A stretch of DNA of 64,000 nucleotides, from positions 1 through 64,000 of the forward strand of contig NXFV01001996.1 in NCBI GenBank assembly GCA_002803225.1, given 5' to 3'. The notes beneath the pieces are model-generated. The model worked only from the letters and a program-made list of their open reading frames with translations, ran no database searches and was not told the origin of the DNA. Both the position numbers and the translations under genes were made by a program. Positions 55,666 to 64,000 of this stretch are shown piece after piece. Origin of the DNA: Gamarada debralockiae (Eukaryota; Ascomycota; Leotiomycetes; Helotiales; Hyphodiscaceae). The stretch's first letter is position 1. Each line of letters begins with the position of its first letter.

Positions 55666-57282
55666 ATGGCTAGATTCGCAGCTTTCTTCGCCTGCCTCAG
55701 CGCCGCCGCTGCACACCTTGTGGAGAGAGACATTGTGTCCTCCCTTGGCCCTCTACTCTCCCCAGGTGCTGCCATTTACAACCCCAGCAGCCCACAATGG
55801 GCGAATGAGACTGCTCGATGGTCCTCATTTAACCAACCCACCTTCGTCAACGTTGTTGTTCCAGCAACTCAAGAAGATATCGTTGCCACAGTACGTACTT
55901 CATTCACATATCAAGAGCATCCACTGATGAGCTTCAGATCAAATATGCAATCTCAAACAACATCCCGGTCCTCGCCCAAGGTGGCGGTCATGGGTACAGT
56001 ACTACCCTCAAGGTCATCACAAATGCAATCATGATCAACATGCAAAACTTTGACTACGCTATTGCAGATAGCCCTTTGACTATGCGTATCGGAGGTGGAA
56101 CTCACTATGGAACTTTGATTCCAGCTCTGTACAATGCAGGCGCAGAGCTTCGTGAGTCTAACCTTTCCCCACTGGCAAACATTTCGCTAACATTTCCAAA
56201 GCCGTTGGTGTCTCTCCCTGCGTTGGAGCCACCGGTGCTACCATCGGTGGTGGTGTTGGCCGTCTCGGAGGTCTGCACGGCCTCATGATTGATGCCGTCT
56301 CCAGCTTCCGCATGGTCCTCGCCAGCGGTCAGGTGGTTAACGTCTCCTCCACTTCCTACCCAGATCTCTTCTATGGCATGAAGGGAGCTGGCCAACTCTA
56401 CGGTGTCATCGTTGAGACTATTTTCAACATCTACTCCTCTTCTAACGGTGGCAACTTCTACAACGTTGATATGGTCTTCGCCGGCTCTCAGCTCGAGTCC
56501 ACTCTTTCTGTCGTCAACAGCATCATCCCTAACCAGCCTGGAGAGCTTGCACTGATTGTGCTATTCAACCACGGGACCCCATCTGTTTGTCCTCTCATTC
56601 CTCTTTTCGCCTCAAGACTGACATTTCCCAGCCTATCATTAAAGTCAACCTCGTGTGGGCCGGACCCCGCTCCACCGGTCTCAAATACAGTAAGATGTTC
56701 AACGCCACCGGCCCTCAATCCCTCACGGAATCAATCATCACCTTCGCCGACCTCCCCGCTAAATCCGCCGGAGGGGCCTTTACCCTCTCCTGCGGCAAGG
56801 GTCTCCGCAAAAACAACTATTCCGTCAACATGAAGAACTTCAACTTGACAACCATGCGTTTCGCTTTCGATCAATACTCCAACTTCTTGGCTGCCAATCC
56901 CAATGCCAACCAGTCCGCATGGCTCATTGAAGTCTTCGGCCAGGAAGGCGAGAACGCTATTCCTGCTTCCTCCTCCGCATACCCCAACAGAGGATTCGAT
57001 AATATCCGTCCCATCATCGGAGCCACTTATTCAGATGACTCCGTCGCTGCAGCTGCCGACAAGTATCTCCAGACGGTCAGGAATGCTTGTGCAGCTACGA
57101 GCGGATACGGAGATTTACGTGTCTACCAAAACTACGCTCATGGTGACGAGCCATTGGAGGCTATGTATGGATATGAGGCAGGCAGACTTCAGAAGCTGCA
57201 ATGCTTGAAGGCGAAATATGACCCAAATGATGTATTTAAGGGGTACCATGATGTGCCCATGCCGGCGAAGGGGATGTGTTAA
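55666..57282 (+). CDS. Secreted FAD-linked oxidase (berberine-bridge-enzyme-like)
   Basis: Four exons (55666-55890, 55938-56151, 56202-56584, 56632-57282) with introns of 47, 50 and 47 bp give 490 residues. A signal peptide (MARFAAFFACLSAAAA) precedes the FAD_binding_4 domain: PATQEDIVATI (~65), VLAQGGGHGYS (~87) and SPCVGATGATIGGGVGRLGG (~151). His93 and Cys153, 60 residues apart, are the positions that hold FAD by two covalent bonds in glucooligosaccharide oxidase and related enzymes. The C-terminus has the BBE motif YQNYAHGDEPLEAMYGYEAGRL and a YDPNDVF block. Such enzymes oxidise sugars or secondary metabolites with release of hydrogen peroxide. Substrate unknown. Confidence 0.93.
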
Positions 57283-59049
57283 GGGAGGCGAAGACTACAT
57301 CATAGTTGACATACAAGCATTCTCTCTCGTATTCCTTGAAGCAATCACTATTCTCGGCCCATCCAAGACCCATACTCCATCCTCGTACCACCATTCAATT
57401 CCTCAAGCGAGGTTCCTCCTTTTCTTCTGGAATGAACCCCATTTTCGCTTCTTCTCTGCTTTCTTAATCTCGCCTCGGATCCATATCCCGGCCAACTCGC
57501 AGTTGGCTCCACTTTTCGTCGGATTGTCCTCCACTGCGCGTAATTCTCGATCTTGGGAAATCAATGCCAAAGAGGGTGGTATCTGAGTATGACGAGGCGA
57601 AATTTTGTGTCCTGTGAGCAGGCAAAGTTGCTCCGACCCTTGCGACTACACAGGACGTTGAATTGAGGCGGTGCAAATGAGGTGCTGCGGTCTACCAGAA
57701 AAGATGGTGGTGAGACCCAAAAGCCGATTCTTCGTATCTAATTGTTGCTGTGGGATACCTGTACGCAACAAGCAGAAAGGTCGAAAAGCTTTGAGTTGTT
57801 CCACTCTTGGAAATCACATGAAAAGGAAGCATGGTTCACATTTCGTTCTTTCGAAAATGGTCATAGAAGGCCAACGTTTACACCCTCCAACGCCCTATCG
57901 CATAACATCACGCCTCGACGCATTCATCCCGCGCTCGTTTTCCCAGCCCCGCCCGTCAGCTCAGTAGTCCACAATAAGACTTCCAGGAGGAGAGACATCA
58001 CCATTGTCATCGTCGTCGAATCTGTAAACACCGTCATCTTCTTCATCATCGCCGCCGCCTCGGAGTCGAAGCTGACTCTCCTGTGGAACTTGGCGCAGGT
58101 ACTGGGACTGCTCCCTCAGGTCAAGGTTTGTGCATAACATTGCTGACATTTTGTGCTTGATAATTTTTTTGTTCTTGTAAGGATTCGAACCTTTGATGAT
58201 GTCGGTATGTTTATTGGCTTACAAATGTTGGAAGAAGAAAGCCGGCGAGAATTTATACTTGGTGGGGACGGATTTCGTTGAAATAGGCTACGACTGTGCT
58301 CATGAGTGAGACCCCGATTGCTGGGAATACAAAATCTTGTAGAATAACCTAACTCACACCCTTTGAGTATAACATTCTGTGTGATTCATTAGGAACCCTT
58401 CTGCGATAATCTGATAGGCGAATCGCCGAATCATGAAGCTTCAGATAGGGGCTCGCTTAAGCCGCCATGTTCGTACCCTCGCACTTCCCTTCCAACTCTT
58501 AGGCGTCATCCTTTTCTTCATCCGGCGGTTCCAAGGGAAACGGGTCCCCGACTTGAAGCTTACTATCGAAGCACAGTCTACCATTCACCCACAACCTACA
58601 TCGGAATGTATCAGAAAGAATGCGCAATATATCCTTCGTCCCAGTCAATGTTCTACTTGGGAAGAATGTGCTAGTCGCAGCCTGATGTAGCATTTGACCC
58701 ACTTCCGTTGAGCTCCAGCATCCTTTTTCCCCCATTGCAAATCGAACACTATTTTTCTCTCAATCGCCGCCAGACCCTCCGACTTAGACATTTCATCAAG
58801 AAGGAAGGGAAGCTGCCTCATACGGCATAAGCCATATGCTTCTCTAAGGTTCTGACCGCGAACAAGATTTTCGAGATTTTTGAGGCATGCCATAGGTGAT
58901 ATTGAGAGATTCTTTAAAGAGCTTTTACACGCTAAGTCTTCCGTCATTAGGAATGCCGCTCTCAGTTTATCTGATTAGTTGATTTCAGAGATGTCAATAT
59001 CCAAATGAACGCACTCGATTCTTCAGATAGTTTCTTGACAAGGTCCTAC
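57283..59049. other. Gene-poor region
   Basis: Frames at 57742-58137 (+) and 58499-58947 (-) are open for 80-130 residues without known domains. The minus-strand piece (EAYGLCRMRQLPFLLDEMSK, CRLWVNGRLCFDSKLQVGD) looks protein-like and may be another gene scrap. Confidence 0.35.
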
Positions 59050-59627
59050 CTTGCAAGATGGCGCTAGTGTCTTTCCTGGTTAGTGCCGTGGAGAATTGAG
59101 AGAAACCCATGTCGTGACACCAGCACAAGTGAGCGTTGATGCCTGTCAAGTTATAATCGCGTCAGAATTGGATCAGGTTGGATGCAATGAGGCTAGGATC
59201 GATCTCCTCCCAAGACAGACACTGGGGCAGATGCACTAGATGTCTCGCTTCAAACCGGCACATTCACGCAAGACACCAGGCGCGGTCCCACCGAGGGTCA
59301 GAGGAGAGTTGTTCTCGTACCCTGTAATATTGTTAAGATCGAAGATTGGCGCAACATGGTCTCCGGTCCCAAAGTCCTTAACCGCTGGGCCAATGGCAAC
59401 GACCTCGGCCGCGCAGTCTGAGGCTACGATACCTTGTTCCTCGGACTCTGCCGGGTATCTGCCGTAGAACATGCTCAGTCGCGGAAGTACAGCGAGATAG
59501 CGTGTACCTTGATCAAGACATCGTTCGGGCTAAGTTCCTTCAGGAGCGTCTCTGCAGACAGCTCGATGGTGAACGGGGTGTGACCTGTAGTGCGCCGAAA
59601 GGCCGAATACACCTCGGGAACTGCCAT
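59050..59627 (-). pseudogene. Zinc-type alcohol dehydrogenase / quinone oxidoreductase (MDR) fragment
   Basis: An ATG at 59627 starts MAVPEVYSAFRRTTGHTPFT, then LSPNDVLIKVHAISLYFRD and a stop. After a shift it continues FYGRYPAESEEQGIVASDCA, AAEVVAIGPAVKDFGTGDHV, APIFDLNNITGYENN and GGTAPGVLREC; further shifts give HLVHLPQCLSWEE and TCAGVTTWVSLNSP. This is the GroES-like N-terminal half of a fungal MDR reductase with several frame changes and stops. The nucleotide-binding half is missing. Confidence 0.75.
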
Positions 59628-59716
59628 GATTGATGAATGGGCTTCTGGTTTCCGATACTTTGAAGAGTGTTGGTGGTTGTGTCCTTTCATTCGTTGATTT
59701 CTAAGGAGCAACTAGT

Positions 59717-60361
59717 CTACCTCATATATAGTCTCTGAATAGCGGGATATTCGGAATCTTCGGAACTGAAAATGACGTAATATATCACTAAGAGGTATGC
59801 TATCTCTTTCTCTTGAATAAGGTCATTTGCCAAGCTGGCAATTGCACACCTTGTAGGTGTGGGAGTTCTTAAAACTATGTATTTATGAAGTAGAAGTAAT
59901 CCAATCACTGGTTTGGTAGATTTAACGGTTATAATCTCCATTGACGCTTTTCCTACTAGATTGACAATACGCACGTCGCCACTTGGTAGCTTTGCTGTCT
60001 TCTCCAGAACAGGCATAATGTGTACCATGTACCAAACAGTGATTCAATAACCGTCCTTTATAAGCCCGGGAGGCACTACCATGAGTCCAGCATTGTTGAG
60101 GAGTATATGCAAACGATCACTCTGTGCAAGGAAGGTCTCAGCAACTTTCTTGATGGAAGAAATGGACAATAGGTTCTGAAATAGGTCGATCTCGAGAAAA
60201 GAGATATTGACTTCCAGAAAAATGGACTCGGATCTATCTACGGCTTCATGTGCTTCAATCTTGCTTCGCGCACCCACAAAAATCTGGCGTGTAGCTTTGA
60301 AGTATCGATTCTTTTTAAGGCAGCTATTACCACCCGCCTCAGTGACGCAGCAAAGAAACAT
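59717..60361 (-). pseudogene. Short-chain dehydrogenase, decayed
   Basis: Minus-strand pieces: TEAGGNSCLKKNRYF (a degraded TGxNxGLG cofactor loop), RQIFVGARSKIEAHEAVD, ISFLEIDLFQNLLSISSIKK, FLAQSDRLHILLNNAGLMVV, PPGLIKDGY and a stop, then MPVLEKTAKLPSGDVRIVNL. This is the N-terminal half of a retinol-dehydrogenase-like SDR (D...NNAG, R[IV]VNLSS). The part with the catalytic Tyr-x3-Lys is deleted or unrecognisable after about 59930. It lies beside the broken MDR gene in the same orientation. Confidence 0.75.
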
Positions 60362-60844
60362 TTGGAAATTGAATAATTAAGACACGAAGATTCACTTAAA
60401 TTTTTCAATGTGTACCATGAACTCGCGTAAGACTGGCGCTCAGCCAGGTAAGCATTGGAGCGGGCGGTTCGCAGATGGAGTTCACGTTGGTTTTGCGCCT
60501 TCGCTATGGAAACGAAGTTGGGGGAAGGCGTTACTTCGTTATTTCTGGAGCCCCCACGCAGGGGAGGGTTCGGACTTTCTTAGCGTCCGAATATGCGTGA
60601 AGCCCCACCCCTGTCTCTACCGGGTTGGGGATGTAACAGGTGAACCACCAGACCTTAATCCTGACGAGCATGGACACTAGACAAATGCCTCTGTTGTGTC
60701 TCTGTCGTCGACATGAGTATTAATATGCCCTAGCATCCGGCTCCCAGCCGAAATTCGCTGATTTCGTACGCTGACGCCAAACCTGTCTCTCGAAAGAAAC
60801 CATTGCGGTATCTGCCTCAAAACGACCTTTCGGAGTTTAAAAAC
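60362..60844. other. Upstream region of the SPT3-like gene
   Basis: A 90-residue frame at 60408-60680 has no domain. Just before the ATG at 60845, the frame KKPLRYLPQNDLSEFKNMDS is open in phase, so the first exon could begin further upstream. Confidence 0.4.
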
Positions 60845-61986
60845 ATGGATAGCCATGGGCCTAAGTTCAAGCAGGAGATTCAGCAGGTGAGCCACTGTAA
60901 TACGTGTTTCCACATTGGCTCGGAGTTCTTACGCTAGGTTTCTTGCATATAGATGATGTATGTGGCAGGCGAAACCCAGGACGTGTCTTTCGAAACCATA
61001 TCTCTCGTTGAAGATATAATCAGGGACCAGGTGGTATTGATGGTCAGCACTTTTCCCCCGTGTATTTATGATGATTGCAGGGCTTCGGAGACTGATATAC
61101 AACCTACTCCTAGCTAACCACTGCGAACGACCTCGCTGCTAGACGCGGATCTCGTCTTATTTCCAACAACGACCTAGTCTTCCAGTTCCGTCACGATGCC
61201 GCCAGAGTAGCACGGCTGCAAACTTTCCTCGCTTGGAAGAGTCTTCGGAAGACTATCAAGAACGCTGACGATGATAAGGGTGGAAGCGCAGAGTTACCCG
61301 TGACCGAAGAACCTATTCTTGACAAGATAACTGCATACACAACCGAAGAAGCGTCAGCAAAAACGACGAAAGCCCCAGTTGTGCCTTTGCCATGGGATGT
61401 CACGTCGTTTTATGTGGAAAGCGTTCCTGATAACAACGAAGACGAAGCGCCGGAGTTGAATGAGGCTGCACTTGAAAGACTGCGCAGGGCTGATGAGAAG
61501 ACAAGAGACATGACCGTAGAAGAGTACGCTACTTGGTCCGAATATCGCCACGCGTCTTTCACCTGGCGCAAGGTGAAGCGATTCCGTGAGTGGTCAGGCT
61601 TGGGGGTTATCGCTGACCACAAACCGAACGACGATGTCCTCGATATCCTTGGCTTTCTGACTTGCGAAATGGTGCAGACACTCACGGAGGTAGCGCTTGC
61701 GATCCAGGAATGGGAGCAAAAATGCAACGAGAACGGAGGTGCTCGCACTACTCCAAGCGCAGCATCTGTGGGACTGTTCACTCCACCCGAGAAATCCAGA
61801 TGGCCAATTGAGCCCAGACATATCCGGCAAGCCTTTCAAAGGCTTCAAGTCAGACCGAAGCGAAGTCGTGCGATGCTCAACGGTACGAAGCTGTCACCGA
61901 GCGATGGCCTAAGGCTGGTATGTCCTCAAGAGTCCGACCGTACAATCCGGAACTCTGCCGCGGCTAACGTTATCCCCGAGATCTAG
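60845..61986 (+). CDS. SPT3: SPT3-like SAGA complex subunit
   Basis: Three exons (60845-60886, 60953-61042, 61114-61986) give 334 residues, close to fungal Spt3 length. The first exons read FKQEIQQ / MMYVAGETQDVSFETISLVE, and the third opens LTTANDLAARRGSR, ISNNDLVFQFRHDAARVARL; this is the N-terminal histone fold that pairs within Spt3/Taf13-like dimers. The C-terminal half has DVTSFYVESVPD, TWSEYRHASFTWRKVKRFREW, DILGFLTCEMVQTLTEVAL and EPRHIRQAFQRLQVR, the second histone-fold-like half of Spt3. Spt3 helps SAGA deliver TBP to promoters. The introns are in register and I see no break, although the extreme C-terminus looks diverged and it sits beside decayed genes. It may be the main gene or a diverged extra copy. 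Confidence 0.88.
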
Positions 61987-62871
61987 TTCCTTTTTGGTTG
62001 GAAGTGCTTGCTTTGTGACTTTGGTATAAGCTTCTGACTCAGAGATTAACTGTCTGTCCTTCTGTGTCTGCAGTCTCTAGATACCTGATGTGTGCAAAAA
62101 GCAAAATACCTGGGGGAAAAATATATCCACAAAATACATGTATCCACAAATTAAACAAATATCTTTAGTCAGCCAGCGACTTGAAAACAAAACTTTTTGG
62201 TTGTCTTTTAGACTTAAAACTATGTTTTGATATTTTGTTGTTTTTCCTCATCTCCAATTTACTTTGACCCCCTGGGTGCGACGCTGCACACACCCCCTTA
62301 ATACCTTATGGTAAAGATAAGCAAACTAATTGGAGAATTACATTTGTGTTAAAAAAGAAGTAATTATAAAATTTAATAATATATATTAAAATAAGTAAAA
62401 TTTTATACGAAATTATTTTATATTATTTATATAATTGTTGCATAGACCTGGGTTAAAGAACTTGCGGTCTGAGCTAGAACGAAGAAGCAGAGACATAGGT
62501 TTGTTCGTAGTCTACATCAAGCTAGTCATAGTGAGTCGGAAACTAATCTTATAAATTGAACAGAGGTCGCAACAGTCTATGAACGCCGGCCTAGGACAAA
62601 TATTCAGCTAGTAGGATATTAATCATTGACGGGAAGATTTATTATTAAATAATCCTTTGCTAATCACTGAACCATGACTCTGTTGTTGCCCACCACTTCA
62701 TTAAGCTAGCCCTTTCGAAAGGTTTATACCTAGGTAGCAAGAGGAGTGGCCCTTGTAGAGTACTAAACTTCCTAAAATAAATGGGAGATATAGGTACTAC
62801 AGAACTATTATCTGCTGTGAGAGTAATGAAACCTAAGCCTAGACAATAGGGATTTCAAGCGATAGGGGGAG
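61987..62871. other. AT-rich stretch, probable retrotransposon remains
   Basis: Bases 62310-62440 are extremely AT-rich. No frame gives a clear reverse transcriptase or RNase H. A purine-rich run at about 62862-62871 directly precedes the LTR start at 62872, as a polypurine tract would. Confidence 0.4.
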
Positions 62872-63140
62872 TGTTAGGAATATTACCTAAAATATTAGTA
62901 TTTTTACTATTGATTTGACCTGACTGATCTTTATGATATCTGAGGGCTCTATAGACTCGGCCGGAAGGTACATATATAAGAGCTGTGCAGGGCTCTATAC
63001 ATACAGGCTCTACCACAGGTAGAACTGAAGCAAGAATTAAGTCAAATTCATCTGAAGAATCACTTCACCGAAGTACTTTCACTAGCGTCTACGTGACCCT
63101 GCAGTACCCTACCAAGCCTATAAATCCACACCGTCAAACG
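62872..63140 (+). mobile_element. LTR, Ty1/copia-like (3' end uncertain)
   Basis: The sequence starts TGTTAGGAATATTACC immediately after a polypurine-like GATAGGGGGAG, the classic left edge of a 3' LTR. A TATATAA box lies at about 62973, followed by a transcribed-type stretch to about 63140. I could not place the CA end or a duplicated target site. TGTTAGGAATATT is typical of copia LTRs in fungi and plants. Confidence 0.5.
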
Positions 63141-63346
63141 ACTCGAACTTAAGAGAACTCTTGTTATGTCTCTTTTCTCGCTCCATTTAAATTATGCGCC
63201 AGGATTGCTTCGATTTTGCTACCACCATTGAACAAAGAGAAGGCTTTGACGGAATAGAGGTCCATAAATAGGGTCTCTACTCTCTACTGTAGTAGCAATG
63301 GTTTAATCACGTGGAATGTGCCAAATGACCCCATTTTTGGCGAGAG

Positions 63347-63460
63347 GAACTTTGGCTAGATAAAGTTCTGTTCATTAATAGTGATACATTCAGGGTATGA
63401 CGCCACTGCTGTGGAAGAAACGTAAGAAAGACTGACTTTATCCGAATTACCTATGCTAAC
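63347..63460 (+). pseudogene. Tc1/mariner-like transposase scrap
   Basis: A short frame reads ELWLDKVLFINSDTFRV, stop, RHCCGRNVRKTDFIRITYAN. It resembles the first catalytic-Asp region of Tc1-type transposases (W..VLFSDES.F.V). The last catalytic region is not found in the remaining 500 bases. Resemblance only. Confidence 0.4.
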
Positions 63461-64000
63461 TGAAAAGACTGTTGAATACTAGTTTGTACCCCCCGCCCTA
63501 TTGTCTTCAACCATTGTCTTACTGCCAACACATCAACAAGGCGGGGTGCAATCCAAAGGTTCCAAGATCCTCCACCTTGACCAAGTCAACGACACCCAGG
63601 AGACGAATATTCCATAGTCTGGAGATGGGAAGTAATAACGGAAATGATAGTGATCAGTGAGGGGATACGTAGAACTGTTGCAGACGTTGCTCGAGTAAGT
63701 TTTAACGAGGAGATCGGTTAGTTACGAGCCAAAGAGAGGTTGGAAGTGGGGCAAGAAATAACTCATGAGAGTCTAGAACGGACGCCTGAGACATACAAAG
63801 CTGCTCGGGGCTTCAAGAAAGTATACTTTACCCAAAGCCTTAACTGGCCTAATAATGCTAACTGACCACTAAAGGATTTTGACCTTAAAACCATTGAGAC
63901 TCTCGGAGTTATCACAGGTCAGAGTAATGGAAAGGGAAATATCAAAAGGATGGGCCTATAGTGTATCACGATGTATTCCCCAACATACCAAAGCATCCCT
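63461..64000. other. No recognisable gene to the window end
   Basis: A 62-residue frame at 63472-63660 has no domain. The sequence is unremarkable and probably still part of the right-hand transposon debris. Confidence 0.35.

Noticed and set aside
58170..58235. tRNA-like minus-strand segment with AAGGTTCGAATCCTT
   Set aside because: It has a T-arm-like B box and a possible short acceptor stem, but no A box, D arm or anticodon arm of normal size.

Overview
The window looks like nuclear DNA of a filamentous ascomycete (Pezizomycotina). Short GT...AG introns of roughly 45-110 bp, the gene families present (HET, Clr5-ankyrin, tyrosinase, NmrA-like, Rds1-like ferritin, carboxylesterases, BBE-like oxidase) and the transposon relics all point that way. 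I cannot fix the genus. All calls come from reading translations by eye; no search was run.

Layout. 1-5 kb is a nested repeat island: two copies of an LTR-like repeat, a Tc1/mariner-type transposase relic, a LINE ORF1 relic, a solo LTR, a ~0.9 kb minisatellite and a 3.1 kb block bounded by 94-bp inverted repeats. 5.6-9.3 kb holds a dead intradiol dioxygenase (-) and a dead tyrosinase (+) in divergent arrangement. 10.2-11.9 kb is an intact secreted carboxylesterase. 12-16 kb has a retropepsin-like fragment and a broken Clr5-ankyrin gene. 16.5-27.3 kb alternates intact genes (NmrA-like reductase, single-pass membrane protein, amidase, sulfotransferase-like) with dead ones (methyltransferase, HET). 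27.5-34.2 kb holds a glycine-rich-domain fragment, a dead NCS1 permease, an intact 2OG-Fe(II) oxygenase, a 445-bp MITE, a transcription-factor fragment and an ankyrin fragment.

34.3-36 kb encodes an Rds1-like ferritin-fold secreted protein. It is followed by an SDR fragment and a second transposase relic, then a second carboxylesterase (39.7-41.5 kb), a secreted protein built from five four-cysteine repeats (42.8-43.4 kb) and an M1 aminopeptidase/LTA4 hydrolase (43.5-45.6 kb). After a ~5 kb gene-poor stretch come a coiled-coil septation-type protein (50.8-52.9 kb), an NAD(P)-binding protein (53.5-54.4 kb) and a probably bicovalent FAD oxidase (55.7-57.3 kb). The right end has broken MDR and SDR genes, an SPT3-like SAGA subunit gene (60.8-62 kb) and LTR/transposase debris.

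The overall picture is a mosaic of about fourteen apparently intact genes and about as many decayed ones. Many breaks are stops standing where Trp or Gln is expected (TGG or CAG/CAA to TAG/TAA/TGA), the C-to-T/G-to-A pattern expected from repeat-induced point mutation or relaxed decay. I see no tRNA, rRNA, CRISPR array or biosynthetic backbone gene (PKS, NRPS, terpene cyclase).
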